In this document: positions 53,962 to 62,705 of the stretch, piece by piece
Layout: every line of letters begins with the position of its first letter
Numbering within the stretch: position 1 is the first letter of the stretch
Origin: Pseudooceanicola sp.
GTDB taxonomy: Bacteria; Pseudomonadota; Alphaproteobacteria; Rhodobacterales; Rhodobacteraceae
NCBI GenBank assembly: GCA_002709085.1
Contig: PAPR01000037.1
Coordinates: 62,001-126,000, forward strand
Length of the DNA stretch: 64,000 nucleotides
Reading direction: 5' to 3'
Notes under the pieces: generated by a model
What the model was told of the DNA's origin: nothing
Databases searched by the model: none
The model's input: the letters and a program-made list of their open reading frames with translations, nothing else
Translations under genes and position numbers: made by a program

Positions 53962-54759
53962 CTATCCCAGCCATCTCTTGCGCCGTCGATAGTGTTTGAT
54001 CTCGCGGTAGCTCTTGCGTTCACCAGAGGCGGTGACGCCGAGGTAAAATTCCTTGATGTCTTCGTTGTCGGCCAGCTTGTCAGCCGGGCCATCCATCACG
54101 ATGCGCCCATTCTCCATCACATAGGCATAATCCGCGATCGACAGGGCCGCCGCACTGTTCTGTTCGACCAGAAAGAAGGTCGTGCCCTCGGCTTTGAGTT
54201 GCTTGAGCACTTCGTAGACATCCCGGATCATCATCGGGGCCAGCCCCAGGGACGGCTCGTCAATGGCGATGATCTTGGGCTTTGCCATCATGGCGCGGCC
54301 AATCAGCAGGAGTTGCTGTTCGCCGCCGGACATGAAGCCAGAAGTGCGGGTGCGCAGGTCGGCAAGGCGCGGCATCAGGGTGTAGACGTGATCCAGCCGT
54401 CTTTTCAGCTCGGCGGAATTGGGCACCATGTGCCCGCCGACGATCAGGTTCTGCTCTGAGGTGAGGTGGCGCAGCACGCGCCGACCCTCCATGACGTGGA
54501 TCAGGCCGTTCTTGACCACGTTCGAGGCTTCCATGTTCTGGATCGGGGTGCCGTTCAGCGTGATGGAGCCCGCCGAAACGGTCCCGTCTTCGGACTTCAG
54601 GGTTCCGGAAATAGCCTTGAGCGTCGTGCTTTTCCCAGCGCCATTGCCGCCAAGCAGGGCAACACATTGACCGTCCTGAACGGACATCGACACGCCCTTG
54701 AGCGCCAGGATGACGTCGGAATATGTCACTTCTACGTTGTTGAGTTCCAGCATGGTCAT
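53962..54759 (-). CDS. livF: LivF-type ABC transporter ATP-binding protein (second importer)
   Basis: 265 aa from ATG 54759 (54753 possible). Walker A GGNGAGKST (about residue 41), signature MSGGEQQLLLIGRAM (about 146) and Walker B IIAIDEPSLGLAP (about 167). C-terminus YRRRKRWLG mirrors the LivF at 31527. A GC hairpin separates it from the binding-protein gene upstream. Confidence 0.9.
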   Translation of the reverse strand: MTMLELNNVEVTYSDVILALKGVSMSVQDGQCVALLGGNGAGKSTTLKAISGTLKSEDGTVSAGSITLNGTPIQNMEASNVVKNGLIHVMEGRRVLRHLTSEQNLIVGGHMVPNSAELKRRLDHVYTLMPRLADLRTRTSGFMSGGEQQLLLIGRAMMAKPKIIAIDEPSLGLAPMMIRDVYEVLKQLKAEGTTFFLVEQNSAAALSIADYAYVMENGRIVMDGPADKLADNEDIKEFYLGVTASGERKSYREIKHYRRRKRWLG

Positions 54760-54783
54760 TGGCCCAAGGCTAAGGATCAGGAC

Positions 54784-54805
54784 GGGCGCCGCGATTGCGG
54801 CGCCC
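54784..54805 (-). terminator. GC hairpin between binding-protein gene and livF
   Basis: GGGCGCCGC and GCGGCGCCC pair around four bases, ten bases past the binding-protein stop, with no T-tract on the minus strand. Likely protects the binding-protein mRNA and lowers read-through to livF, as hairpins after binding-protein genes often do. Confidence 0.5.
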
Positions 54806-54814
54806 GGTTTTGGT

Positions 54815-56053
54815 TCACCACTTCTTGACGTCAGGCACATCGACGCCCGTTGCTTCGATGGTGATCTTGCCATCCTTGACGGTCCCTACGTTCACCTTGA
54901 GCCCTTCCAGAGGGAAAGGGGCTTCGGGGGTGAAGGTCAGGGTCGGCAGGAACCCGTGGGTTTCTTCGGTGGTGATCGGCTTGGCGAAAAGCGCCTCCCG
55001 TACCATTTCGCCGGTCAGGCCCTCGACGCCGTTCGCCTCGATGGCGTGGTCGATCACGGCGACGATATAAAGTGCCTGCGACACACCCATTGCGGTTACG
55101 ACATTCCACGGGGCCTCGAGCCCATGATCGGCAACCAATGTTTCATAGAATTGCCGTGCGGGGGTGTCCTCATCAGCCGCAATCGCCATACCGTAGGCCT
55201 CAAAGTCGCCCTCGAGCTGCTCAAGCCCGCCGAGCGCACCACCCGAGGCCGGCAGCCCGTTGTGTGAACTCATCATGATGGGGATGTTCGCCCCGTTGGC
55301 CTGCAACCCACGTTTCGCCGCCACCACGATCGAAGTGTTGGTCTGAATGATCAGCGCCTCGGTCCCGGCCCGTACGACGCGGCGCATCTGGCCGGTCAGA
55401 TCGGTCGGTTGCACTTCGGTGTAAATGACCTCGACAAGGTCAATCTCGTCCGGGTGTTCTTCGGCATAGAGTTCGAGGCCTTTTGCCATATCGACATAGG
55501 CGGGCGAGGCCTCGGAGGCGAGGATCGCGACCTTGAGCGGGCCGTCTCCGCCGCGCTGTTCACGCATCCAGTTCAGAAAGCCGGCACTCTCGTGCGAGTA
55601 GGTCGGACGCGGGTTGAAAATCCAGGACTCCGGCTGCCAAGCATAACCGTAGGCGGCGGTCGCCATGAACATCGGTATCTTGTCTTCCGGTAGGCGTTCG
55701 GCAAGAGCGGCAACGTCGGGCCCGCCAAGGCCCACCACCGCAATCGGGTCCAGTTCCGATTTGATCCCGGGCCACAGGCTCGCCACCTGTGCCGCGTCGT
55801 AACGGGTTTCGTAGTTCTTGTAGTTCAGCGTAACGCCGATTTCTTTGCCTCGGGTTTCATTCCACCAGGTGAACACTGCCTCGCGTCCGCCTGCCAGAAC
55901 CGGCATGATGTCAGCATATGGTCCGGAGAAGTCCGACAGCAGGGCGAGGTTGTAGGTTGTCTCCGCCTGCGCTTTCATGGGCATGCTTGCCGCGACGGCC
56001 AGGGCGGCCGCTGTCAGCAGGCCGCGAAGACCTCGTTTCGTGTGGTAACTCAT
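54815..56053 (-). CDS. periplasmic substrate-binding protein (second importer)
   Basis: 412 aa with a Sec signal peptide (about residues 1-30, ending AQA). Peripla_BP_6 fold of the Leu/Ile/Val-binding family: LLSDFSGPYADIMPVLAGG, VVGLGGPDVAAL, MSSHNGLPASGG. It is only distantly related to the tandem pair at 32-35 kb, suggesting a different ligand for the second importer. Confidence 0.9.
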   Translation of the reverse strand: MSYHTKRGLRGLLTAAALAVAASMPMKAQAETTYNLALLSDFSGPYADIMPVLAGGREAVFTWWNETRGKEIGVTLNYKNYETRYDAAQVASLWPGIKSELDPIAVVGLGGPDVAALAERLPEDKIPMFMATAAYGYAWQPESWIFNPRPTYSHESAGFLNWMREQRGGDGPLKVAILASEASPAYVDMAKGLELYAEEHPDEIDLVEVIYTEVQPTDLTGQMRRVVRAGTEALIIQTNTSIVVAAKRGLQANGANIPIMMSSHNGLPASGGALGGLEQLEGDFEAYGMAIAADEDTPARQFYETLVADHGLEAPWNVVTAMGVSQALYIVAVIDHAIEANGVEGLTGEMVREALFAKPITTEETHGFLPTLTFTPEAPFPLEGLKVNVGTVKDGKITIEATGVDVPDVKKW

Positions 56054-56087
56054 GTTCTTCCTCCCAGGTTAAATGCCGCCCTGCTTC

Positions 56088-57140
56088 TCAGTAAGGAAAC
56101 GGCCAGATACGGTAAGATGATTTCAGAATGTTCCAGCGGTGCATCAGTCCCTTCGGTTCAAGGATCATGAACAGGGCGATTACGCCGCCGAGAATGACAT
56201 TCATGCCGGCGAAGACGATGTCGCCGCCCAGAAAAGACACCGAGTCCGCGATATTGGGACCGACCGTCGCGATGACTTCCTGGATAATACGGATGAGAAA
56301 AACTCCGACCAGAGCTCCCATGATCGAGCCCATTCCGCCGACGATGATCATCGCGACGAAGAAGATCGAGTTAAAGAGTGTGAACTGATCGACCCCGACA
56401 AAACGGATCAGATAGGCCCATAGTGCGCCGCCAACACCAGCATAGAATGCACCGATCAGAAAGGCGTTGGCCTTGGTTGCGGCCACGTTGATGCCCATGA
56501 TCCCCGCCGCCACGTCGTCGTCCCTGACCGCCACGAAGGCGCGGCCAAAGCGCGAGCGAACGATGCCGAAGGCGCCCGCGATCATGATCGCCGAGACAGT
56601 CAAATTCATGTAGAACTGCGTTGTTTCGCCGACAAAGCGCAGCCCGAAAAGCTCTGCGGGGGGCACCGTGATACCATTCGATCCGCCCATCCAGGAGGAG
56701 GGCAGGTTCAAGACGGCAAAGTGAAAGATGAACTGCGCCGCAATCGTTGTCAGAGCTAGATAGAAACCCTTGATCCGCGCCGCGGTCAGGCCAAAGAGAA
56801 AGCCGAACAGCGCAGCTGAGAACCCGGCCAGAGGAATTGTCAGCAAGAATGTGAGGCCGGTCTTCGAGGCCAGTATCGAGGCCGTATAGGCCCCGACCCC
56901 CATGAAGGCCGCCTGACCCAGGTTGATCTGGCCCGCATACCCGGTGCAGATCTGAAGCCCGACAGCGATGACGGCGCTGATCATCATCATGTTCAGGATT
57001 GCGATGATGCGCCCGCTCGCCAGGAAAGGTGCTGCCACCATCAGGGCCATGAACAGGATGAGGGCAAGCGCCTGCCAACGCGTTCGGATAATGCGCCGGT
57101 CACTGCGATAGCTCGTGGGAAAAATGCCGGAAGGATCCAT
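56088..57140 (-). CDS. livM: LivM-type ABC transporter permease (second importer)
   Basis: 350 aa with about nine membrane segments; motifs YAGQINLGQAAFMGVGAYTAS, RIKGFYLALTTIAAQFIFH and VGGMGSIMGALVG. It ends 34 bases before the binding-protein gene and starts three bases after livH, the same order as in the first cassette. Confidence 0.92.
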   Translation of the reverse strand: MDPSGIFPTSYRSDRRIIRTRWQALALILFMALMVAAPFLASGRIIAILNMMMISAVIAVGLQICTGYAGQINLGQAAFMGVGAYTASILASKTGLTFLLTIPLAGFSAALFGFLFGLTAARIKGFYLALTTIAAQFIFHFAVLNLPSSWMGGSNGITVPPAELFGLRFVGETTQFYMNLTVSAIMIAGAFGIVRSRFGRAFVAVRDDDVAAGIMGINVAATKANAFLIGAFYAGVGGALWAYLIRFVGVDQFTLFNSIFFVAMIIVGGMGSIMGALVGVFLIRIIQEVIATVGPNIADSVSFLGGDIVFAGMNVILGGVIALFMILEPKGLMHRWNILKSSYRIWPFPY

Positions 57141-57143
57141 GGA

Positions 57144-58028
57144 TTACACCCGCTCGATTGTGCGCCAGCCGAATAGGCCGGTGGGCCGGATCAGCAAAAT
57201 GGCGAGCATGATGATATAGGGCACGACACTGCCCAGTGAGCCACCGATCAGCGGATCAAGATAATTGGTCGTCAGGCTTTGCGCGACGCCGATGATCACG
57301 CCCGCCAGGATCAAGCCGCCGATGGACTCCAGCCCGGCGAACAGCGCGACTGGCAGCGCCGCGAAGCCAATATCCGAGGCCAGGAAAGTCAGCGATTTGC
57401 CACTGAGAAAGATCATGGCACCGATGGTGGACAGGATCGCCCCGAGGACCCAGGCGAAGGCAATGGAGCCCTTTACGGAAATCCCCATCGAAGAGGCGAC
57501 GACGTGATCTTCTGCCACAGCGGTCATTCGCAGACCGGAGCGCGTCCGGTTAAAGAACCACGACAGGCCGACGGCCGCCACAATCGTGATGATCCCTCCG
57601 AGCAGAAGGTTCATCGGGATCAGCATATCGCCCAGGAACAGGGGTTTCAGCGGGAAGATGATCGGGAAGGGACGAACCGCCGGGCCGAACAGCAACAGCA
57701 CGAGGCCGCGCAGCAGGATCAGCAGGCCAACCGTGACCATGACCATCGAGAAGACCGATTCACCGATCAGCTTTGTCAGGAAAATCCGCTCAATCGCGTA
57801 GCCCACGAGGCCAGCCAGGATCAGCGACAGCGGGATCGAGAGCCATAGGCTAAGCCCAAGCTGCATGGTCGTGAACCAGACGATGAACCCGCCGATGATC
57901 ACCAGTTCGCCTTGGGCAAAATTGAACACTTTGCTGGCGCGGTAGATCACGACAAAGCCCATGGCCACGAGCGAATAGAGGAGGCCGATCAAAGCCCCGG
58001 TAATAATGTCATTGATGAAATAGAGCAT
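57144..58028 (-). CDS. livH: LivH-type ABC transporter permease (second importer)
   Basis: 294 aa from ATG 58028, with GGGGGT upstream; a longer reading would overlap the synthetase gene. About eight membrane helices; ALIGLLYSLVAMGFVVIYRAS, FAGLESIGGLILAGVIIG, C-terminal LIRPTGLFGW. Confidence 0.92.
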   Translation of the reverse strand: MLYFINDIITGALIGLLYSLVAMGFVVIYRASKVFNFAQGELVIIGGFIVWFTTMQLGLSLWLSIPLSLILAGLVGYAIERIFLTKLIGESVFSMVMVTVGLLILLRGLVLLLFGPAVRPFPIIFPLKPLFLGDMLIPMNLLLGGIITIVAAVGLSWFFNRTRSGLRMTAVAEDHVVASSMGISVKGSIAFAWVLGAILSTIGAMIFLSGKSLTFLASDIGFAALPVALFAGLESIGGLILAGVIIGVAQSLTTNYLDPLIGGSLGSVVPYIIMLAILLIRPTGLFGWRTIERV

Positions 58029-58044
58029 TCTCGCCGACCCCCGT

Positions 58045-60042
58045 TTAAGTTGCCGACTGCCGGATGGCAGCCTTCGAATTGTTTTCAACGTCCGAGACGC
58101 GCACATTGGCCTTGAGAACGCCCTGGCGACCATCCTGATAGGTCACGGCGATTTCCAGGTCGGTCTCCGCATCGCCACCATAGATCGCCTCGACAAGCTT
58201 CGCATAGCGCTCTTCCAGAAAGGCGCGGCGGAGTTTCCGGCTGCGCGTCAGCTCGCCCTCGTCCGGGTCGAGTTCCTTGGGAAAGTTCGCAAAGCGCGCC
58301 ACGCGAGAGCCTTCCGGCAGAAGCGCATTGATGCGCGCCACTTCGCTTTTGATAAGCTCAAGAATCTCGGGCTTCTGCGATAGGTCGGTATAGGTCGAGA
58401 AGCTGATCTTGTTCTCTTCGGCCCAGCGGCCGAGGACCTCCATGTCGATATTGATCAGCGCGCTGACGAAGTCACGGGCTTCATCGCCCAGGGTCATCAG
58501 ATCCTTGATGAAAGGACTGTAGCGCAGGCGCGTTTCGATGAATTGCGGCGGGTAGCTGTGCCCATTCGCGAGGCGGCGCATGTCCTTCAGGCGATCAAAG
58601 AACAAAAGCTCCCCGTCGTCGGTCATCGAGACCGCGTCGCCGGTTGCGTACCATCCGTCCTGGGTCAGGGCCTCTGCCGTCTTTTCGGGTTTGCCGTGAT
58701 AGCCGCCGAAACCGGACCCGCCGCGAACCTGAAGCTCGCCTTCGGGGGAAACCTGATATTCCAGCGGGTCGCCATAGGCGGTGTTGCTTTGCATCCAACT
58801 GCCGCTTGTCTCAAGCTGATAGCTCTCGCCGGCATGGGCGGTCAGCAGGCCAATCTCGGTCGCGCCGTAAACGTTGCGCAGCTTGACCCCCATGGCGTGG
58901 AACATGCGAAAGACATCCGGGGCCATCAGGGCGCCGCCGCTCATCGCGTTCTTGGCTTTTCCGAGGCCGAGATTATCGCGCAGGTGGTGCAGAACCAGTG
59001 CTTCGGCAAGCGGAAGCTGCAGCCGGGCGGCAAGGCTGGGATTGCGCCCTTCCAGCCGTTCGACGTGAACCGCGCGGCCGACCTTCATGCCCCAGTTGTA
59101 CATTGCGGTGCGGAATTTTCCAGCGCCCAGCATCCGGGCCTGAACGATGGAGGCGAGGTTTTCCCACTGACGGGGACTGAACACCAGGGCATCCACCGCC
59201 AGCTCGCGAATGTTGTCGAGCACTTCCTCCGGGCCTTCGGGAAAGTTCACGACCATCGGTCCGAGCAGACCGATCGAGAGACCGAAAATCTGTTCGGTCA
59301 CCCAGGCAGGGGAAATATAGGTGAGGTATTCGGTGCCGGGCTTGATGTCGATCACCCCCATCACCCGTGCGCTATTGTCGAACAGGTACCGATGGCTGAT
59401 GATAACGCCCTTGGGTTTTCCTGTGGTCCCGGAGGTGTAGGAGAGCAGAGCCGTATCTTCGGCTCGCCCGCGTTTGATATGTTCCTCAAAGAGAGAGGGG
59501 CTCCCGGCGTGAATGCCACGCCCGGCCTCGCTCACACTTTCGAAGGAATGCAATAGCGGATGATCATAACCCCAAAGTCCCGAATCGTCCCAGTAAACGA
59601 TGGCAGAGGCGCCCTGATACTGATCCGCGATCTCGATGCACTTATCGACCTGTTCCTGATCCTGCGCCAGAAAAATTCGGGTGTCGGAATCCTGTGCCAG
59701 GTAGAGAATTTCTTCGGCGGTCTGATCGGGATAGACCGAAAGGACCTTCCCGCCCAATGACTGTACCGCGTATTCCGCCCAGAAATGTTCAGGCTCATTT
59801 TCCCCGATCATCATGACGGAATCGCCGGCTTTCAGGCCTTTGCTTTCCAACCCGAGCGCCAGCGCGCGGACTTTGTCGAGCACCTCCGCCCAGGTAAATT
59901 CTTGCCATATGCCGAGTCTCTTGTGGCGCTCGGCGAGCGCATTCGGGGTGGAGGTTGCACGGGCGAGCAGGACCTGAGGCAGGGTTTCGCTCTGCGTCAC
60001 GGCCGGATCCGTATAGACCATTGCTGTTCTTTGTTTGACCAT
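58045..60042 (-). CDS. AMP-dependent long-chain-type acyl-CoA synthetase (second cassette)
   Basis: 665 aa ANL ligase. P-loop LLSYTSGTTGKPKGVI (about residues 196-211), A5 YGATEIGL (about 393) and A7 GWYATGDAVSMTDDGE (about 466). Like its counterpart at 27636 it sits between livG and livH and ends in a EERYAKLVEAIYGGDAETDLE tail followed by a short regulatory-looking stretch. It lies four bases after livG. Activation of the imported acid is the likely role. Confidence 0.9.
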   Translation of the reverse strand: MVKQRTAMVYTDPAVTQSETLPQVLLARATSTPNALAERHKRLGIWQEFTWAEVLDKVRALALGLESKGLKAGDSVMMIGENEPEHFWAEYAVQSLGGKVLSVYPDQTAEEILYLAQDSDTRIFLAQDQEQVDKCIEIADQYQGASAIVYWDDSGLWGYDHPLLHSFESVSEAGRGIHAGSPSLFEEHIKRGRAEDTALLSYTSGTTGKPKGVIISHRYLFDNSARVMGVIDIKPGTEYLTYISPAWVTEQIFGLSIGLLGPMVVNFPEGPEEVLDNIRELAVDALVFSPRQWENLASIVQARMLGAGKFRTAMYNWGMKVGRAVHVERLEGRNPSLAARLQLPLAEALVLHHLRDNLGLGKAKNAMSGGALMAPDVFRMFHAMGVKLRNVYGATEIGLLTAHAGESYQLETSGSWMQSNTAYGDPLEYQVSPEGELQVRGGSGFGGYHGKPEKTAEALTQDGWYATGDAVSMTDDGELLFFDRLKDMRRLANGHSYPPQFIETRLRYSPFIKDLMTLGDEARDFVSALINIDMEVLGRWAEENKISFSTYTDLSQKPEILELIKSEVARINALLPEGSRVARFANFPKELDPDEGELTRSRKLRRAFLEERYAKLVEAIYGGDAETDLEIAVTYQDGRQGVLKANVRVSDVENNSKAAIRQSAT

Positions 60043-60046
60043 TCAG

Positions 60047-60823
60047 CTACCCCAGATACGCCTTGATGACAGCCGGATTTTTCTGGATCTCCTCGGGCGT
60101 GCCCTCGGCGATGACCCGTCCGAAATCCAGCACCACGATCCGGTCGGCAAGATCCATCACCACGCCCATGTCATGTTCAACCAGAACCACCGGAATTTTA
60201 CGCGCTTCGCGCACGTCGAGAATGAAGCGCGCAAGGTCTTCCTTCTCTTCCGAATTCATCCCGGCCATGGGTTCGTCCATCAGCAGGATGGACGGTTCCT
60301 GCGCCAGCGCGCGGCCCAGATCGACCCGCTTGCGCAGCCCGTATCCCAGGGTGCCAACGGGCCGGCTCCGGATCGTTTCGATCTCCAGAAAATCAATGAT
60401 CTCTTCAGCCGCTTCGCGATGTTCGGCTTCTTCGCGCATTACGGGGCCGTATTGGAAAAACGCCTGAATCACGTTTGATTTCATCAGGGTGTGCCGGCCA
60501 ATCATGATGTTCTCAATCACGGTCTGACCGGCGAAAAGATGGGTGCCTTGAAAGGTGCGCGCCAGTCCGCGACGCGCAATCTGGTCGACCCGCAATCCGG
60601 TCACGTCCTGCCCGGAGACCTCGACGCGGCCCTTTTGCGGACGATAGAAGCCGGCGGTGACGTTCAGGAGGGATGTCTTGCCGGCGCCGTTCGGCCCAAT
60701 GATGGCCAGCAATTCGTCGTCATTTACGGTAATGCTGACATCGTCGAGCGCGGTCACGCCGCCGAATTTCAAAGTCGCGTTGCGCACCGCCAGAGGTGCC
60801 GAGGCCCCCACAGCCGCGGTCAC
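60047..60823 (-). CDS. livG: LivG-type ABC transporter ATP-binding protein (second importer)
   Basis: 258 aa if started at GTG 60823, which has GAGGG seven bases upstream; ATG 60850 has no visible ribosome binding site but cannot be excluded. Walker A GPNGAGKTS (about residue 42), GLRKRVDLGRALAQ and Walker B ILLMDEPMAGMNSEE. First gene of the ten-gene leftward operon ending at 49818. Confidence 0.88.
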   Translation of the reverse strand: MTAAVGASAPLAVRNATLKFGGVTALDDVSITVNDDELLAIIGPNGAGKTSLLNVTAGFYRPQKGRVEVSGQDVTGLRVDQIARRGLARTFQGTHLFAGQTVIENIMIGRHTLMKSNVIQAFFQYGPVMREEAEHREAAEEIIDFLEIETIRSRPVGTLGYGLRKRVDLGRALAQEPSILLMDEPMAGMNSEEKEDLARFILDVREARKIPVVLVEHDMGVVMDLADRIVVLDFGRVIAEGTPEEIQKNPAVIKAYLG

Positions 60824-60978
60824 GAGCCGGCCCTCAGGCTTGCACGACATGCTGCGTGGTCAATTACACCGACATCGAACGCCAATCCCTTGGCGTCGAG
60901 ATATCCTCGCATCCTCTAGTCCTCCCCAGACCTCGTTTCAGAGGTTCCCTGACCCGTTTTATCGAGCCTCATTGTTAA

Positions 60979-61007
60979 AACTAACATACGTTAGAAAAAT
61001 AAATCAA
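60979..61007 (-). promoter_or_regulatory. promoter of the second import operon, with embedded operator
   Basis: On the minus strand TTGATT (61002-61007) and TAGTTT lie 18 bases apart with the palindrome between them; TTGTTG-N16-TATGTT is an alternative pair. Arrangement resembles the promoters at 25875, 36779 and the leftward one at 40402. Confidence 0.5.
60981..60994. promoter_or_regulatory. operator copy 6, CTAACATACGTTAG
   Basis: Perfect 5-4-5 palindrome 157 bases before the livG GTG start (130 before the ATG alternative). Followed by AT-rich DNA. Confidence 0.75.
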
Positions 61008-61490
61008 CAAGTGACTTTACTAATTTAGTGGGCTTTTTCGGATCGCGGCGTGGTCAGTAGAATGAACAGGAATGCAGTTCCCGTTTCAATGGCGCGTCGA
61101 TAGGTGAATCCGGTCCTGCTTTTGGGGAATTCAACTGTGTGTCGGAGGAGTCCCATCCCGCCCGCAAAGGACGCGCGGCGATTCAAATTATTGCCAGGCT
61201 TTCATTATGTCTAATCACTGCTCATGCCGTTTTGAATGGAGTGTTGGTGCCAATCGAATAACGTGCTCGACAGCACGAAAAGACATAGCTCAGCTGCGGC
61301 CCGGATGGACGTCCATCGGAAATGCGCGGCGATGTTTGGTAGGGAGGTAAGCCGAGTGACTGTGGCAACGTCACTTACGGCCTCCGTCGGGCAAAAAGCA
61401 GAGCGGGGTCGACCTGATCCAGGCTCTCCCGATCACGAGGGGCAACCGTGTCCCGATACCTGGCGAACTCTCCCCGTGTCGGTCGGGATT

Positions 61491-61523
61491 TTGATGCGCC
61501 CAAGCCGGGGCAGGGCGCATCAA
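61491..61523 (-). terminator. 11-base inverted repeat after the acyl-CoA dehydrogenase gene
   Basis: TTGATGCGCCC (61491-61501) is mirrored by GGGCGCATCAA (61513-61523) round 11 bases, 15 bases past the stop at 61539. No T-tract; probable transcription end of the operon entering from the right. Confidence 0.5.
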
Positions 61524-61538
61524 GGTCAGCAGCAGACC

Positions 61539-62702
61539 CTAGAACGAACGCGGCATGCCCAGAATATGCTCGCCCACGTAAGATAGGATCAGGTTGGTCG
61601 AAATCGGCGCCACCTGGTAGAGCCGTGCCTCGCGGAACTTGCGCTCCACGTCATATTCACGCGCGAAGCCAAAACCGCCGTGGGTCTGGATACACGCGTT
61701 CGCGGCTTCCCAGCTGGCTTCGGCGGCCAGCAGTTTCGCCATGTTCGCCTGGGCGCCGCAATCCTCACCGGCATCGAAACGCCGGCTTGCCTCGAACCGC
61801 ATCAGGTTTGCGGCCTCGACATTCACGAAAGCCTTGGCGATGGGAAACTGAACACCCTGGTTCTGCCCGATGGGACGATCAAAGACGATCCGTTCACCGG
61901 CATAGGCACGGGCCTTGTCGACGAACCAATATCCGTCGCCAATGCATTCACCTGCAATCAGGGTCCGCTCGGCATTCAGCCCGTCGAGAATATGATAAAA
62001 ACCACGACCTTCGGTGCCGATCAGATTTTCAGCCGGGATTTCCAGATTGTCAAAAAAGACCTCGTTGGTCTCGTGACCGGGCATGTTGGCGATGGGGCGG
62101 ACCTCCATGCCTTTGCCGATGGCTTCCTTCAAATCGACCATGAAGATCGACAGACCCTGGGACTTCTTCTTGACCTCGGCCAGTGGTGTCGTGCGGGCCA
62201 GCAGGATCATGAGGTCAGAATGCTGGATGCGACTGATCCAGACCTTCTGACCGTTGATCTCGTAGCGGTCGCCCTTCTTGACGGCTGTGGTCTTGAGCTT
62301 GGTCGTGTCGGTGCCGGTGGTCGGTTCCGTCACGGCCATGGCTTGCAGGCGCAGCTCACCACTCGCGATGCCGGGTAGGTACTTCTGCTTTTGCTCGTCC
62401 GAGCCGTGCCGCAGAAGCGTGCCCATGTTATACATCTGGCCGTGGCAGTGACCGGCATTCCCGCCACAGCGGTTGACTTCCTCCATGATGATGGAGGCTT
62501 CGGTGAGACCGAGGCCCGAGCCGCCGTATTCCTCGGGAATCATTGCGGCAAGCCAGCCTTCGCGCGTCAGTGCATCGACAAACGCTTCGGGGTAGGTTTC
62601 GTTCTCGCCGAAATCGCGGTGGTATTCCGGTGGGAACTGCGCGCAAAGGCCGCGCAGAGCATCGCGGAGGTCGGTATGTGTATCGGGTGCCGAAGTCTGC
62701 AT
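61539..62702 (-). CDS. acyl-CoA dehydrogenase
   Basis: 387 aa. Motifs AMAVTEPTTGTDTTKL (about residue 121-136), YEINGQKVWISR, and a C-terminus LYQVAPISTNLILSYVGEHILGMPRSF without a YxGT loop. It is a paralogue of the gene at 24672, with matching DTTKLKT and LIGxEGxGF..ILxGLNxER segments. It follows the citryl-CoA-lyase-like gene by three bases, so the two are co-transcribed with the partial SDR. Confidence 0.9.
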   Translation of the reverse strand: MQTSAPDTHTDLRDALRGLCAQFPPEYHRDFGENETYPEAFVDALTREGWLAAMIPEEYGGSGLGLTEASIIMEEVNRCGGNAGHCHGQMYNMGTLLRHGSDEQKQKYLPGIASGELRLQAMAVTEPTTGTDTTKLKTTAVKKGDRYEINGQKVWISRIQHSDLMILLARTTPLAEVKKKSQGLSIFMVDLKEAIGKGMEVRPIANMPGHETNEVFFDNLEIPAENLIGTEGRGFYHILDGLNAERTLIAGECIGDGYWFVDKARAYAGERIVFDRPIGQNQGVQFPIAKAFVNVEAANLMRFEASRRFDAGEDCGAQANMAKLLAAEASWEAANACIQTHGGFGFAREYDVERKFREARLYQVAPISTNLILSYVGEHILGMPRSF

Positions 62703-62705
62703 TGC

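Larger units (their letters stand above)
60851..61538. other. intergenic region between the second import operon and the downstream operon
   Basis: About 690 bases. Besides operator copy 6 with its promoter and the inverted repeat at 61491-61523, I see no gene with family resemblance or a good ribosome binding site. Small frames present have compositions unlike the neighbours. No RNA gene was recognised. Confidence 0.5.

Noticed and set aside
61236-61586. 116-codon frame in the gap before the last operon
   Set aside because: No ribosome binding site or family resemblance, and it runs into the antisense of the dehydrogenase gene.
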